DNA from: Prorocentrum cordatum
Lineage: Eukaryota; Sar; Dinophyceae; Prorocentrales; Prorocentraceae
NCBI GenBank assembly: GCA_963575745.1
Contig: CAUYUJ010020149.1
Location: forward strand, 57,501-121,500
Direction: 5' to 3'
Length of the DNA: 64,000 nucleotides
Positions 10,985 to 21,365 of this stretch are shown piece after piece. The notes beneath the pieces were generated by a model, which had not been told where the DNA came from, searched no databases, and was given only the letters and a program-made list of their open reading frames with translations. Position numbers and translations under genes: made by a program. Every line of letters begins with the position of its first letter. The stretch's first letter is position 1.

Positions 10985-11330
10985 GGTTCATTTCCACTGT
11001 GTGAACTGCCTCGTTGGAAGGCGGCCGTTTGAAGACCCTGAAGCGTGCAAAAACATTGTTCCCGGGATTCCAACGCAACGGATAAACTTGACTGTTGCGT
11101 CTTGACGATCCTGAACCGTGCCAGAACGCCATTCTTGGGACGTCAACACCAAGAACCAATGTAAGCGATTGCACAAACATACTCTTGAATCACGATTAGA
11201 AAACGACTCGCCCTCCATCTGTGAAATTGTTGCCAGTGTTTACGTTTCAGCGTCATCAATGGTGAGGAAGTCTCAGACGAAACGCCCGGCCCGCCATGAA
11301 AACTGGCCTCGGTGTGCGACAGGCAGAAGT
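10985..11330. repeat. Degenerate tandem/dispersed repeat R4, copy 1
   Basis: Contains diverged units with TGAACCGTGCCAGAACGCC, CGACTCGCCCTCCATC and TGAGGAAGTCTCAGACGAAA. Matching units occur at 24.65-25.18, 42.74-43.56 and 57.73-58.15 kb. No coding potential recognised. Confidence 0.5.
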
Positions 11331-11339
11331 CACTTTTAC

Positions 11340-11530
11340 CAAGAGGAATGGAGGACGAGGAGGAGAAGGAGGAGGAGTAGGAGGAGGAGGAGGAGGGCGA
11401 GGAGCAGGAGGACAAGGAGGACGAGGAGGAGAAGGAGGAGGAGGAGGAGGACGACGAGGAGGAGGGGCGGAGGAGAGGGAGGAGGAGGCGGAGGAGGAGG
11501 ACGAGGAGGAGATCTTCCTCCTCCTGGGAG
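11340..11530 (+). repeat. GGA/GAC purine-rich tract
   Basis: Imperfect (GGA)n with GAC interruptions, ending in a short CTTCCTCCTCC inverted patch. Confidence 0.9.
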
Positions 11531-11674
11531 ATCAGGAGGAGGGCGCAAACCACACCCGAGGCTGCCCAGGCCCATCCTGAGCCCAGGATGTGCTGGCAGG
11601 GAGCGGTACCCAGAGCTCCGCGCGCTGCGACCAACAAAAAAAATACGACGGTGGATTCGCCTTTTTGTGTCATT

Positions 11675-11790
11675 TTCGGCTGCTGGGGGCCCTTGCACGA
11701 AAGGGGACGACACGAAAATCTGCCCCCTGCCGTGCCCCGGGACCGTGATAGAACGGCTCGGGATGGACAAAATTGGTCCAGGGGGCCCCG
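11675..11790 (+). repeat. Interspersed repeat R2, copy 1
   Basis: Core features: CATTTTCGGC, then a GGGGGCCCT block, then GGGACCGTGATAGAACG and CTCGGGATGGACAAAAT. Other copies: about 12610-12690, 14305-14375, 15885-15980 (reverse) and 21965-22045. Non-coding. Confidence 0.55.
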
Positions 11791-12175
11791 CGAGCTGCCG
11801 CACGCGGAGCACGGCATGGCCGACAGGGAGCGACGGCTAGATCTCCGACGATGTGATGCTTTCAATCCGAGAATCCCAGCGTGTTTCCTCGATGTTGCCT
11901 GCTGGGGCCCATCATCGCGACCCAGGACCAACCAAAAACAAGGGTCCCTTGGGAAAACGGGTCGGGAGCGCTGGGGCCGCGGAGCGCAAAAGTCATACAG
12001 CCAACCCGCACAGGAAGGATCAGCAGCCTTCCGAGGTGGCCCTCGCATCCTTCCCTTTCGGCCCCTCCGCGGCCGCCCTCACTGGCCGCGCCCCGCCCGC
12101 AGAGCGTCGGCATGGCCTCCCAAGGCCCTTGCATCCGCATCGCGGGTCCTCATGATACGGATTGACTGTATCGGG

Positions 12176-12365
12176 TACAGGGTCCAGCTCGAGTAAGGAG
12201 CACTTACTTTTCACAGGGGGCTCGGTCGTTCCTTCGGTTTGCATGCGTTCCGCTACCTTTTTGGCGGCGAGCCCCCCTGGAGTTCCTTCGGACCTCCTAG
12301 ACTTATTTGGAAAAAAAGGGCTTCGCTCCTTACTCATCCTTCCTTTGGTCAGGCCGAATACTGTA
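12176..12365 (+). mobile_element. Possible TA-flanked inverted-repeat element
   Basis: Bounded by TACAG on the left (12176) and CTGTA on the right (ending 12365), the pattern of a mariner-type TA target. GAGTAAGGAGC lies near the left end and its exact reverse complement GCTCCTTACTC near the right end, but about 13 bases deeper, so the ends match only in part. The TAAGGA motif recalls the better element at 33875-34051. No protein frame. Confidence 0.4.
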
Positions 12366-12531
12366 ATGCCAGGGTAGGTAGGTCACCCGAGTGGGCGCGA
12401 GGGTGAAGGCGGTTCGCGCGTCGCGGTTTGGCCGGAGAGGCCCCCCCTTGTCAAGGCGGGGCGGCGCGAGGGTGCGAGACATTGTGCATTGCGGGGGACG
12501 CGGTGCGCGCAGTCTGGTGCCCCAGGATACG

Positions 12532-12866
12532 GCGGGGGCGCTAGTTGAGGAATGTGCCCAGGAGGCTTCCCAGACATGATCGCGTCGTTAAAGAATCAGG
12601 ACGGCTAGTTTTTCACTATTTTCGGCCCCTGGAGGCCCTCGCCGGGCCTCGGGACCGTCAATAACCGACTCAGGACGAAAATCCGGTCCCAGGGAAGGGG
12701 TCGGGACTTCTGGGGACGCCGTCCTGAAAAAATCAGCACGTCGCATGTCTGGACTCAGACCCTGGAGGATTCCTTATCTTATGAGGTCGGCGGTGATATC
12801 CAGGGCCAATCCACGAGCGGTGTTCCACCCGCTTCCAGACCCTGGATTCCTTATCGAATGATACCA
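12532..12866 (+). repeat. Interspersed repeats R1 and R2 interleaved
   Basis: R1 left part (GGGGGCGCTAGTTGAGGAAT, then GTGCCCAGGAGGC) at about 12534-12575, an R2 copy (TTTTCGGCCCC ... GGGACCGTCAATAACCG) at about 12610-12690, then the R1 right part (GACCCTGGAGGATTCCTTAT ... GGTGTTCCACC) at about 12766-12866. This looks like an R2 insertion into an R1 copy. Confidence 0.5.
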
Positions 12867-12929
12867 CGCGCTCGCGCTCGACGCCGTTCGAATGATACCA
12901 CGCGCTCGCGCTCGACGCGTTCGTATATC

Positions 12930-12962
<33 letters not shown>

Positions 12963-13080
12963 TATAATATATAATATTAGAGAAGAGATATAGAGGAAAA
13001 ACAAAAAAAAAAAAACAAAAACACAAAAAAAAAAAAAAAAAAAACTCCCCACCTCCCCCCCCCCCCAAAAAAAAAAAACG
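12856..13080. repeat. 34-bp duplication, TA microsatellite and homopolymer runs
   Basis: A 34-bp unit starting GAATGATACCACGCGC is repeated directly at 12856 and 12890. It is followed by (TA)n at about 12925-12980 and A- and C-homopolymer runs to 13080. Confidence 0.9.
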
Positions 13081-13261
13081 TAGTTAGGGGCGGGGGCGCA
13101 AAGGGCCGACAGGTTCGAGGTTTGAGGCGTTCGGGCGTTCTCATCGGCGCTCGGCTTCCAGCCTCGGGCGGCCTTCCAGCGGCTGCTCCTCGCCGAAGGT
13201 GTTCCAGGGCTGCCCGGATCGTCCCGAACGGCCGCCAGCGAGCCGAGTTATGACCCGAAAA

Positions 13262-13440
13262 CCAGGGGGCAACGTTAGGGGGAGACCAGCTCGGGGGGGG
13301 GGGGGGGAACATCGAGCTTGGATCGGTGATGCATCGCAGATAGATCGGCGGTAGGCCCTCGATCGCGACACCGGGCGATCCTGAGCGGCGTGGGCTATCA
13401 GGCCCCTATCGGCGATGAGTGGGCGGTTGGGGGTCGATGC
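13262..13440 (-). repeat. Interspersed repeat R3, reverse copy
   Basis: In reverse orientation it shares with 22860-23035 these ordered blocks: CGCCCA.T.ATCGCC, TATCGGGGCCT-like, a GATGCATCG and ATCGCAGAT region, CTCGATGTTCCC, and CACCCCCTAACGTTGCCCC-like. Non-coding. Confidence 0.55.
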
Positions 13441-13672
13441 GTCCCCCTGTGAGCCACTCCCTCCTTTCGTCGTTGCCTCTGACATGCGTAGAAGGCGCCT
13501 GCCAGGCCTGGCCAGGGTCTGCTGGCGCCATGGCACGGGGCATGCTGGCGACGCGCACCAGGAGCGGCGGCCCTCCCGAGCGGTATTCCTTTTTCTTGGG
13601 GTAGCCTCCGGGAGGCTTCTCGTCGCCACAGCGGGATCCGCTTCGAAACACGGGCCAGGATTGGCTAACTTG

Positions 13673-13791
13673 ATGCGAACCCTACCCCTACCCCCCATGA
13701 TTTCTGAGGGTTCGTTCGGGAGCTCCCGAGCGAGGTGAACCCCACCCTCCTCCTCCGCAGAAATCGTGGGGGGTAGGGGTAGGATTCGCAT
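13673..13791. repeat. 119-bp inverted repeat with 34-bp arms
   Basis: Left arm 13673-13706 (starts ATGCGAACCCTACCCC, ends CCATGATTTCTG). Right arm 13758-13791 is its reverse complement with two mismatches. A loop of about 50 bp separates them. The RNA of either strand would form a long stable hairpin. It may be a small transposable element without a transposase, or a fold-back. No clear target duplication. Confidence 0.75.
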
Positions 13792-14383
13792 GTGGTCCCA
13801 TAAGGATGGACCCCAAGAGGGGTCTCGGGAGCGACTCTGAACGGGGCTGGGCCGGGCGCAGAGCGAGTAGCCTTCGTGGAAAGGCGGGAGGCTTCGCAGA
13901 GGGGGCGGGCGGCTCACGAGAAGGGCCCGGAGGCTTCGAGAGAGGCTCTCGAAGAGGCTGGCAGGGCTTCGGAGAGGCCCCCGTGCCTGCTCAGGAGCCC
14001 CCTCGCCCTCTTCGAAGGCCGCCCCCGCGCGCTGCGCCTGCGCCGCCGATGCACGCTGTGCTGGGCTCGGCCAGGAGGGCAGGAGGGCCCTCGCCGAGCA
14101 CTGCGGCAGTGTATCAGAGCCCTCTGCGGCGAGGACAGGGGCCTGCGCACCTACGGGGCCGACGGCAGGAATTCCGCGGAGACCGAGCGGAGGCCCGCGC
14201 CCAGCACTCGGAGGAGAGGAGCCTACCAACGGACCAGTACACGTGTACCCAGACCTCCCGGCGCTGCCGCCGAAATCACGACGAAGGGTTTGGGCAGTTT
14301 CCTTCCAGCTTCAGGGGCCCGACAGCCGGGCAAGGGGACCGTCAAGAAACGGTTCAGGATGAAAAGGCGGTCCCCCTGAGGAA
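13792..14383. other. GC-rich stretch, probably former coding or repeat sequence
   Basis: Frames are open on both strands. A plus-strand frame (13806-14561) is rich in Arg, Pro and Gly. An R2 copy lies at about 14305-14375. I cannot assign a gene. Confidence 0.4.
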
Positions 14384-15685
14384 GTGGCCTCGAAACCTCC
14401 AGGGGCCCACGCTAGGAAAAAAGCACGGCGCCGGCGGTCTGGGCATACTACTGACGCCCCTCCCTCGTCCTCGCCTTCCTGGCCTCCCGGCGGGAGACGG
14501 GCCCTCGCCGCCACGCCGGGGCGCGCCTCGGAGACGTCCAGGGCAGGGCACGCTCCGATAGGGTGCCGGGGGGGGGCGCAGCGGCGTCGGCCTCTTCCTG
14601 CGCCCTGCAGGCACCTGTGGTGGGAGCAGCAGCAGGCCCAGAGGCTGATGTTCGGTGGCCTGGACGCGGCGCTGGCGTCCGAGCCCCAGCGCGGGGACGA
14701 CAGGGCGGAGGCGTCCTTCCACGGCGCCGCCGGCCAGCCAGCCATCCGGGCGCAGGCTCGGGACGCGCGGGGGCCTGAGTGCAGCACAGGGCGTGGGCTG
14801 AGCCACAAGGCTCTGACGGAGAGGGGCGGCCACGACCGCATCATGTCCATGCCCGCGGACGAGGCCAGGGCAGCCATGTCGACGTTCGGCGACGGCGCCG
14901 GGAAGGCGACGTGGGAGCCTCTGCGGCGCGCGCTCATGGCCGCGCCCCCCGAGGGCGACATGGATCGCGGAGAGCCCTATGCAGGTTTGAGCGTGGCTGC
15001 AGAGGCGGGGCACGCAGAGAAGTTCGCCGGCAGGGCCGGAAAGGGCACCTGGGAGCGTTCCTCTCTGCTCGGAGCTTCCTCGTGCGTGTCGCCCCGAATC
15101 ACCAGGGCAGGGCCACCGCCGGCCTGGCTCGGAGGAGGGGCTGCCGGCTCCCGGGCAGGCGAGGTCATCTTCCAGGGCCGCTGCGGCATCGCCGGGGAGA
15201 GCCGCTACCGCGCGGACTTCTCGGGCGAGGGCCCGTCGGGCCAGGCCCACGCGGGCGTGGCAAGCTGGGAGAGGCCGCTGGAGTGGAGCCTGCCCCCGGG
15301 CAGGGGCAGGCCGGGCCCAGCCAGCCGCTCCACCCCCGCACTGCGCACGCAGGCGTGGGGCCCGCCCCCCGAGGCAGCCTCGCCCCGCGCGGCCACGCCC
15401 AGGAGGCACGCGGGCGCAGCACCCCCGTGGGGCCCGCCCCCCGGGGCAGCATCGCCCCGCGCGGCCACGCCCAGGAGGCACGCGGGCACCGTGCCCCTGG
15501 ACGCGGGAGGGCTGTCGACCGAGCATCGAAGAAGAAGCAGCCACGTGAGCGTCAACTTTCGGAGGCCTGCGCGGACTTCCAGGGCCAGCGCTGGACCCGC
15601 TCCCTGGCATGCGGGGCGCCGCCAGGGGGGCCCGGCCAGCGCCGATCCGAGAACTCCGTGCATTAGCGGGCGAAGAACGGTATAA
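14384..15685 (+). CDS. Hypothetical protein (high-GC3 open frame)
   Basis: A 433-codon open frame. From about codon 75 (14605) nearly all codons end in G or C, as in the dinoflagellate-type genes of this window. Readable middle segments include WWEQQQAQRLMFGGLDAAL, DRIMSMPADEARAAMSTFG and ATWEPLRRALMAAPPEGDM. The C-terminal part has a 66-bp direct duplication (AWGPPPEAASPRAATPRRHA, then a near copy). I recognise no family. The first 60 codons look like random GC-rich sequence, so the true start is unknown and may be an exon boundary or the ATG at 14648. The reverse strand is also open for 470 codons, so confidence is limited. An inverted-repeat element overlaps the stop region. Confidence 0.35.
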   Translation: MASKPPGAHARKKARRRRSGHTTDAPPSSSPSWPPGGRRALAATPGRASETSRAGHAPIGCRGGAQRRRPLPAPCRHLWWEQQQAQRLMFGGLDAALASEPQRGDDRAEASFHGAAGQPAIRAQARDARGPECSTGRGLSHKALTERGGHDRIMSMPADEARAAMSTFGDGAGKATWEPLRRALMAAPPEGDMDRGEPYAGLSVAAEAGHAEKFAGRAGKGTWERSSLLGASSCVSPRITRAGPPPAWLGGGAAGSRAGEVIFQGRCGIAGESRYRADFSGEGPSGQAHAGVASWERPLEWSLPPGRGRPGPASRSTPALRTQAWGPPPEAASPRAATPRRHAGAAPPWGPPPGAASPRAATPRRHAGTVPLDAGGLSTEHRRRSSHVSVNFRRPARTSRASAGPAPWHAGRRQGGPASADPRTPCISGRRTV

Positions 15686-15824
15686 AACAGTGTTTTCCGA
15701 CACCGGGGGCGCTGCCCCAGGGCGGCTGCAAAGCTTATATACCTTGACGTGCCACCGTAAGGGCATAAACTTCCCAGCCGCCCTGGGGCAGGCGCCCCCG
15801 ACAGCGAAAAAGCATATCTACCGT
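15677..15824. mobile_element. 148-bp inverted-repeat element
   Basis: Left end ACGGTATAAAACAGTG, then CCGGGGGCGCTGCCCCAGGG and CGGCTG. The right end reads CAGCCGCCCTGGGGCAGG, then CGCCCCCGACAG and TATCTACCGT. The arms pair over about 50 bp with small bulges. No open frame, so it is compatible with a MITE-like element. Confidence 0.65.
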
Positions 15825-15884
15825 CCCCAGAGATCCGATGTCGTGATTTGTTCAGTACGGGGTCCCCGGAAGTCTCGACCCATT

Positions 15885-15990
15885 CCCGAGGACCGGCTAT
15901 TCATCCCGAGTCGTTTTATGACGGTCCCGGGGCCTGGCGAGGGCCGCCAGAGGCCGAAAATCGAGAAAAACCTCCGTCTTGATTTGTTTC
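15885..15990 (-). repeat. Interspersed repeat R2, reverse copy
   Basis: Reverse complement of the R2 pattern: TTCATCCCGAGTCGTTTTAT, GACGGTCCCGGGGCC, then GGCCGAAAATCGAGAAAAAC. Confidence 0.55.
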
Positions 15991-16042
15991 CATATACGTT
16001 GGAGGTCTGGGGATGATGACCCTTGACCCTCTTCCATCCCCA

Positions 16043-16345
16043 GAATCGCCCTCCTCCTCCTCCTCCTCCTCCTCCTCCTCCTCCTCCTCGTCTCCAGGCT
16101 CGTGCCTCCGCAGGCCACGATACACCGCCACACGGCCCCTGGCCTCCCCGTGCGCGGCGGGAGCACACGGGAGCCTCGTGAGGCCTTGGAGGCGCCCAAG
16201 GGATCTGCGCTTGACGGGCCCCGAGAAGATCGGTCAAGAAGGGGGGGGCGAGGGCAGACAGCTCACAATCAGTCCCTCCTCCTCTTCTTCCTCCTCCTCC
16301 TCCTCCTCCTCCTCCTCCTCCTCCTTCCTCCTCCTCCTCGTCTGG
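16043..16345. repeat. Two TCC microsatellites
   Basis: (TCC)n at 16048-16092 and 16275-16345, with GC-rich spacer between them. No gene recognised in the spacer. Confidence 0.9.
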
Positions 16346-16503
16346 GCTCTTCGCCCGCTCAGCAAGCCTCCGAGCGTTGGCGCTCGTGCCGTTGCGCCTT
16401 CTCCGAGAGAAGACGGCCCTGGCGCCCGCGCCCGGCGCCCTCGGCGCGGCCAGCCCCCGCCCGCCGCGGGAGGCGGCGGCCCCCGCCCTCGGCGGGGACA
16501 GGA

Positions 16504-16603
16504 NNNNNNNNNNNNNNNNNNNNNNNNNNNNNNNNNNNNNNNNNNNNNNNNNNNNNNNNNNNNNNNNNNNNNNNNNNNNNNNNNNNNNNNNNNNNNNNNN
16601 NNN
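16504..16603. other. Assembly gap (100 N)
   Basis: Exactly 100 Ns, a conventional scaffold gap size, directly before a GGA/GAT repeat tract. True gap length is unknown. Confidence 0.98.
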
Positions 16604-17833
16604 GAGGAGCTTGCGGAGGAGGAGGATGAGGAGGAGGAGGCGGAGGAGGAGGAGGCGGAGAGGAGGCGGAGGTGAAGGCGGAGGGGGAGAAGGAAGTACG
16701 TCCGAGGAGGAGGAGGAGGCAGAGGAGGAGGAGGAGGCGGATGATGCTGATGATGATGCTGATGATGATGCTGATGATGAAGATGATGGTGATGACGACG
16801 ATGATACTGATGACGAAGATGAAGATGATGGTAACGATGATGAGGATGTCGGTGATAATGAGGATGCTGATGCTGATGATGACGATGATGATGGTGATGG
16901 TGATGATGATGATGATGACGGTGATAGTGGTGGAGGTGGTCATGATCATGGTGGTGATGTTGATGGAAGTGGTGAGGATCGTGATGACGATGCTGGTGAT
17001 GCTGGCGACGGTGATGGAACTTATGTTGTTGTTAAATAGGATGAAGACGAAGACGATGATGCTGATGCTGCTGATGATGGTGATGGTGGTGATGATATTG
17101 ATGCTTTTGGTGATGCTTGTGATGATCATGATGATGATGATGACGGCGATCATGATGATGTTGAATATGATGATGATGATGGTGATGCTGATAGGGATGG
17201 TGATGATGCTGGTAATGATCATGATGATGATGACGCTGCTGATGATGATGATATATTGATGCTGGTGATTATGGTGGTTGGTGTGGTGCTGATGATGCGG
17301 ATGCTGATGAGGATGATGGACGACGATGATGGTGGTTGTTGTGGTGTGGTGATCATGAAGATGATGATGATAATGATGATGATGCTGATGCTGATGCTGA
17401 TGCTGCTGCTGATGATGATGAACGTGATGGTGTTGATGAGGATGAGTGGCGATCATGATGATGTTGTTTGTTGTGGTGGGCTGATTATGAGCATGATGAT
17501 GAGGATGATGGTGATGATGATAATATTATCGATGATGGTGGTGATGAGTATGCTGATGATGATGCTGATGCTGATAATGATGAGGACGATGACGACGATG
17601 ATGGTGATGCTGATGATGATGCTTATGAGGATGATTCTGATTATGATGATGACGCTGATGATGATTATGATGATACTGATGATGATAATGATTATCATGA
17701 TGATTGTGATGGACGACGATGATGCTGATGGTGTTTGTTGTGGTGCGTTGATGAGGATGATTATGATGGTGGTGATGATGCTGATGCTGCTGCTGCTCAT
17801 GATGATGATGCTGGTGATTTTGATGATGAATAT

Positions 17834-17864
<31 letters not shown>

Positions 17865-17889
17865 ATGATTAGGATGATGATGATGATGG

Positions 17890-17972
<83 letters not shown>

Positions 17973-18000
17973 CTGATGCTGCTGATAATGATCACGATTC
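16604..18000 (+). repeat. 1.4-kb GGA then GAT/GCT/GGT triplet tract
   Basis: GGA triplets to about 16740, then a long imperfect GAT tract mixed with GCT, GGT and GAC, becoming pure (GAT)n at about 17850-17970. Acidic (Asp-rich) and Met-rich open frames of over 200 codons are artefacts. Confidence 0.95.
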
Positions 18001-19080
18001 ATGGAGGCTTCTCGTCGCCGCGGACGGATCCGCTTTTCATGAATGGCCATGAGAGACCACAGGTATGAGTCTGAGTACCGATTTTGAGCCGATGGGTGCT
18101 GGGCAAGGTAGCCGCCGCTGTATTAATCGGTCCTCCTCCACGGGGGAGGCAGGAGAAGGAGGCTGGACGCTGGCCGACAGCGCCACGCCGGCTTTCTGCA
18201 CCGGGGGCGGGACAGCTGGCGCTGCGGCCTTTGCCCTCGCCGAGCTCGAGCCTCGACCACCTCGGGACCCGACGCGAAGGGCCGAAGCTCTCCAGAGCCC
18301 GCGGGAGTCGGGCCCCAAAGGCCTCGAGCGAGCACCTCGTGGGGCCCCGCCGCCCTGCAGCCGCCGAGGCCGCCCCGCCTCTTGGGGGGGCCTCCGAGAA
18401 CTTGCAGACAGCGCGCCACCTGGCTTTCCCGCCCCCCCCCCCCTCTTCCTCGCGGGCGGGAAGCATCTCCACGGCCTCGCGGGCCAGGCCCGCGGGCCGC
18501 GACCCTATGGATGATGTTCTATGTGATGTCCATGTGGTGCTGGCACGGGCTGCGCGCGCAGTGCTGCAGACTGGTGTGCTGCCACGCGCACGCGGCCGAG
18601 ACCTCAGGCGTACGCCCGCACGTGTGTGGACGTACATGGGGACACCGCCGCGGGCGTAGGGCTGCGCTGCGGTCTCGGGCGCGTTGCCCCACTTTTTCGC
18701 GGATACCCCGCACAGGACGCATCCATGCGACCGCGCATCCACGGGGACCGCGCATCCTGACAGCGAGGGCGTGGGCATGCACCTGCTCGCATATGCTGGC
18801 CGCTCGTGGCCTCCGCCCGCGGGGGTGAGGCCGATGTGGAGCCCGACGTCGCCGATGCATCATCGACGTCGCCGAGGCATCGGCGATGCATCGGAGATGC
18901 GGCGGCGCGATCCTCCGACGCCCTCCTGGGCCGAGGCCTCCCGAGGACGCGGGGCCTGGCGCCCTGCGCCGAGGGCGGGCGCTCTCTTTGCTGTCGGCCC
19001 CCGCGGGGGGGGCAGGCGGTGGCCCCCTGCGCTCGTCCTGACATGCCGCGCCCTCGGTGTGTCGCCCGCGCAGCCGCAGC
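18001..19080. other. GC-rich gene-free stretch
   Basis: Starts with a TCTCGTCGCCGCGG dispersed-repeat copy near 18008. Frames of 148-259 codons occur on both strands with no recognised domain. A CATCG-rich patch (CGATGCATC types) at about 18850-18900 resembles repeat R3. Confidence 0.45.
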
Positions 19081-19084
19081 AGCA

Positions 19085-19232
19085 GGAAGAGGGAGGAGGG
19101 GGGAAATCAGAGGAGGAGGGGGGAGGAGAGAGGGGGAGGGAGGAGGGGAAGGAGGAGGAGGAAGAGGAGGAGGAGGAGGAGGAGGAGGAGGAGGAGGAGG
19201 GAGGGAGGGAGGGAGGGAGGGAGGGAGGGAGC
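19085..19232 (+). repeat. GGA/GGAG microsatellite
   Basis: Purine tract ending in (GGGA)n. Confidence 0.95.
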
Positions 19233-19735
19233 TGGGAACCGGGCTATCCGACGTAGCCCTTACACAGCAGACTAAGTGGCCGTCTGAGTCTGCTCAGCCT
19301 TGCTGAGCAAACTGGGCCACTTTCCCACTTCAAGCCGACTGAGAAATGTTCGCCGATGGGAGGCTATGTGATTCGTGCATGATCTCACTAGCTCGCGCCT
19401 AGAAGCAGGAACATAGAGACCACAACTCTCACATATCCAAACACTATGCTTACGCTGCAACCTCATCTTGTGACTCTCGTGCACCCCCCCCCACGAGGTG
19501 ACGCCGCCCCCCCCAGGGGAAACACAAAATTCGCTGGCCCAACGGGCCAGAGGCGTGCTAAGATCTCCGGTAACTGGTTAACATCATTACTAGTTCGCGC
19601 GCGCGGAGCGGCCCCTGGGGGCCCCCGGACGACAAGTACCCCGGCAAGGTCCCGGGAGAAGCCACCAAAGCATTCCAAGGGAGGGCCATTTTTCGACACC
19701 CCTCACGAGGATCGTGGCCTCCGAGGGGGGAGCCG
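19233..19735. other. Gene-free stretch
   Basis: Mixed composition with a short CAGACT/GAGTCTG patch around 19270-19310. No gene or RNA recognised. Confidence 0.45.
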
Positions 19736-19885
19736 CAATCGACTACCCCCCCTCCCGCCCCAAGAGGCCCCCAAGAGCCCCCCAAGAGGCCCTGGGGGCC
19801 CCCAAGACGCCGCCAAGGAGCCCCAAGAGACTCCCAAGAAGTCCCCAAGAGGCCCCCAAGAGGCCCTAAAGAAAGCTCCAGGGCC
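19736..19885 (+). repeat. 11-bp degenerate repeat block (CCCAAGAGGCC type)
   Basis: Run of CCCAAGAGNCC-type units. Because 11 is not a multiple of three, all frames give Pro/Lys/Arg/Gln-rich peptides. One of about eleven blocks in the window. Confidence 0.8.
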
Positions 19886-20320
19886 GGCGGAATGAGAGAA
19901 GCGATTAGATAAATCATTACAACGGAGGGGAGAAAAGGAAGGGGAAAAGTGCCACTCATTTATGGTGGCCATGGTAGTAGTCCCGCAACACCTCGGGCAC
20001 TTTTCTCAGAATCATCGAGCTGCTGTGACGAATGCAAAGTACCAACAGCAGACTGGGAGGGTGGTCTTTGACTGATCGTACCCGCCTTCCTCCTCCCAGC
20101 GCGTCTCTCGGCCTGGATTGAGTTCAGGCTTGAACGGAGCAGCCGATGACGTACTCGCCATGCTCGAAGTTTGACATTCTGCACCTGATGGAGGCTAGGT
20201 CCACTGACCTGGGCCCTGCGCGCAGTGGCCCCCAAATGCCTCAGGAATATCTGAGGGTGTCCGAAAGAGGCGGAGGAGTCCAAGACATCCGATTTTTCTG
20301 ATCCAGCCCCGAATGACGAC
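19886..20320. other. Unassigned stretch, moderate complexity
   Basis: A reverse frame (19960-20283) has ordinary amino-acid composition (for example RHLGATARRAQVSGPSLHQ). It could be a worn piece of a retroelement protein, but no diagnostic motif is present. Confidence 0.25.
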
Positions 20321-20329
20321 GACGATTAC

Positions 20330-20830
<501 letters not shown>

Positions 20831-20994
20831 CTCCCCCCCTCCGAACCGAAGGCTTCCGAGCAGCCGACGAAGCGGCAGCGGCCCTGCCTCGCCCTGGCCC
20901 TCGCCGCGGCCCCTGGCAAGAGCGGCTCGCCCGTGCGCCAGGACGCCTGCCGCAGCAGGCGGGGAGGGCGCGGGGCAGGAAGCGCACCAGGAAG

Positions 20995-21172
20995 CAATCG
21001 ATTGCAAAAATAATTGCAAAACAACCCAACGCGCCCCCCTGGGATTGCAAAAAAAACCCACCCGTGCAAAAATCCAGGATTGCAAATGGGATTTGCAAAA
21101 AAAACCCACGTTTTTTTTTGCAATCCTGTTTTTTTTTGCAATCCTTCGTTTTTTTTGCAATCCGACGCCCCC
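20995..21172. repeat. TTGCAA-rich direct and inverted repeat cluster
   Basis: About ten copies of ATTGCAAAAA. The left ones face forward (GATTGCAAAAAAAACCCAC) and the right ones inverted (GTTTTTTTTTGCAATCC), so the strand can fold back on itself. It stands out from the GC-rich surroundings. Function unknown. Confidence 0.8.
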
Positions 21173-21365
21173 CCTCCAGTGAAACTAACGCCTCCGCCCC
21201 CGCACCGGGAAGGAGGGTGCCCCGCGCTGGGAGGCGCGAGGCAGGGAACGCACCAGGAGGAAGCCGGATAAACGCGGGAAGCGATCTAGACGCCCCCCCC
21301 CCCCGCCCCCCCTCCGGTGGAACTAGCGCCTCCGCCCCCGCACTGGCGGGAAGGGGTGTTGTCCC
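21173..21365 (+). repeat. Partial tandem duplication of about 135 bp
   Basis: CCCCTCCAGTGAAACTAACG, then CCTCCGCCCCCGCAC at 21173 recurs with few changes at about 21308. A related GGCAGGAAGCGCACCAGGA segment lies just upstream at about 20970. Confidence 0.7.

Noticed and set aside
13673-13791. Telomere-like CCCTACCCCTACCC sequence
   Set aside because: Only a few irregular units within an inverted repeat, not a TTTAGGG-type array.
17256-18068. Met- and Asp-rich acidic protein candidates
   Set aside because: All frames of the triplet tract are open; no flanking unique coding sequence supports a gene.
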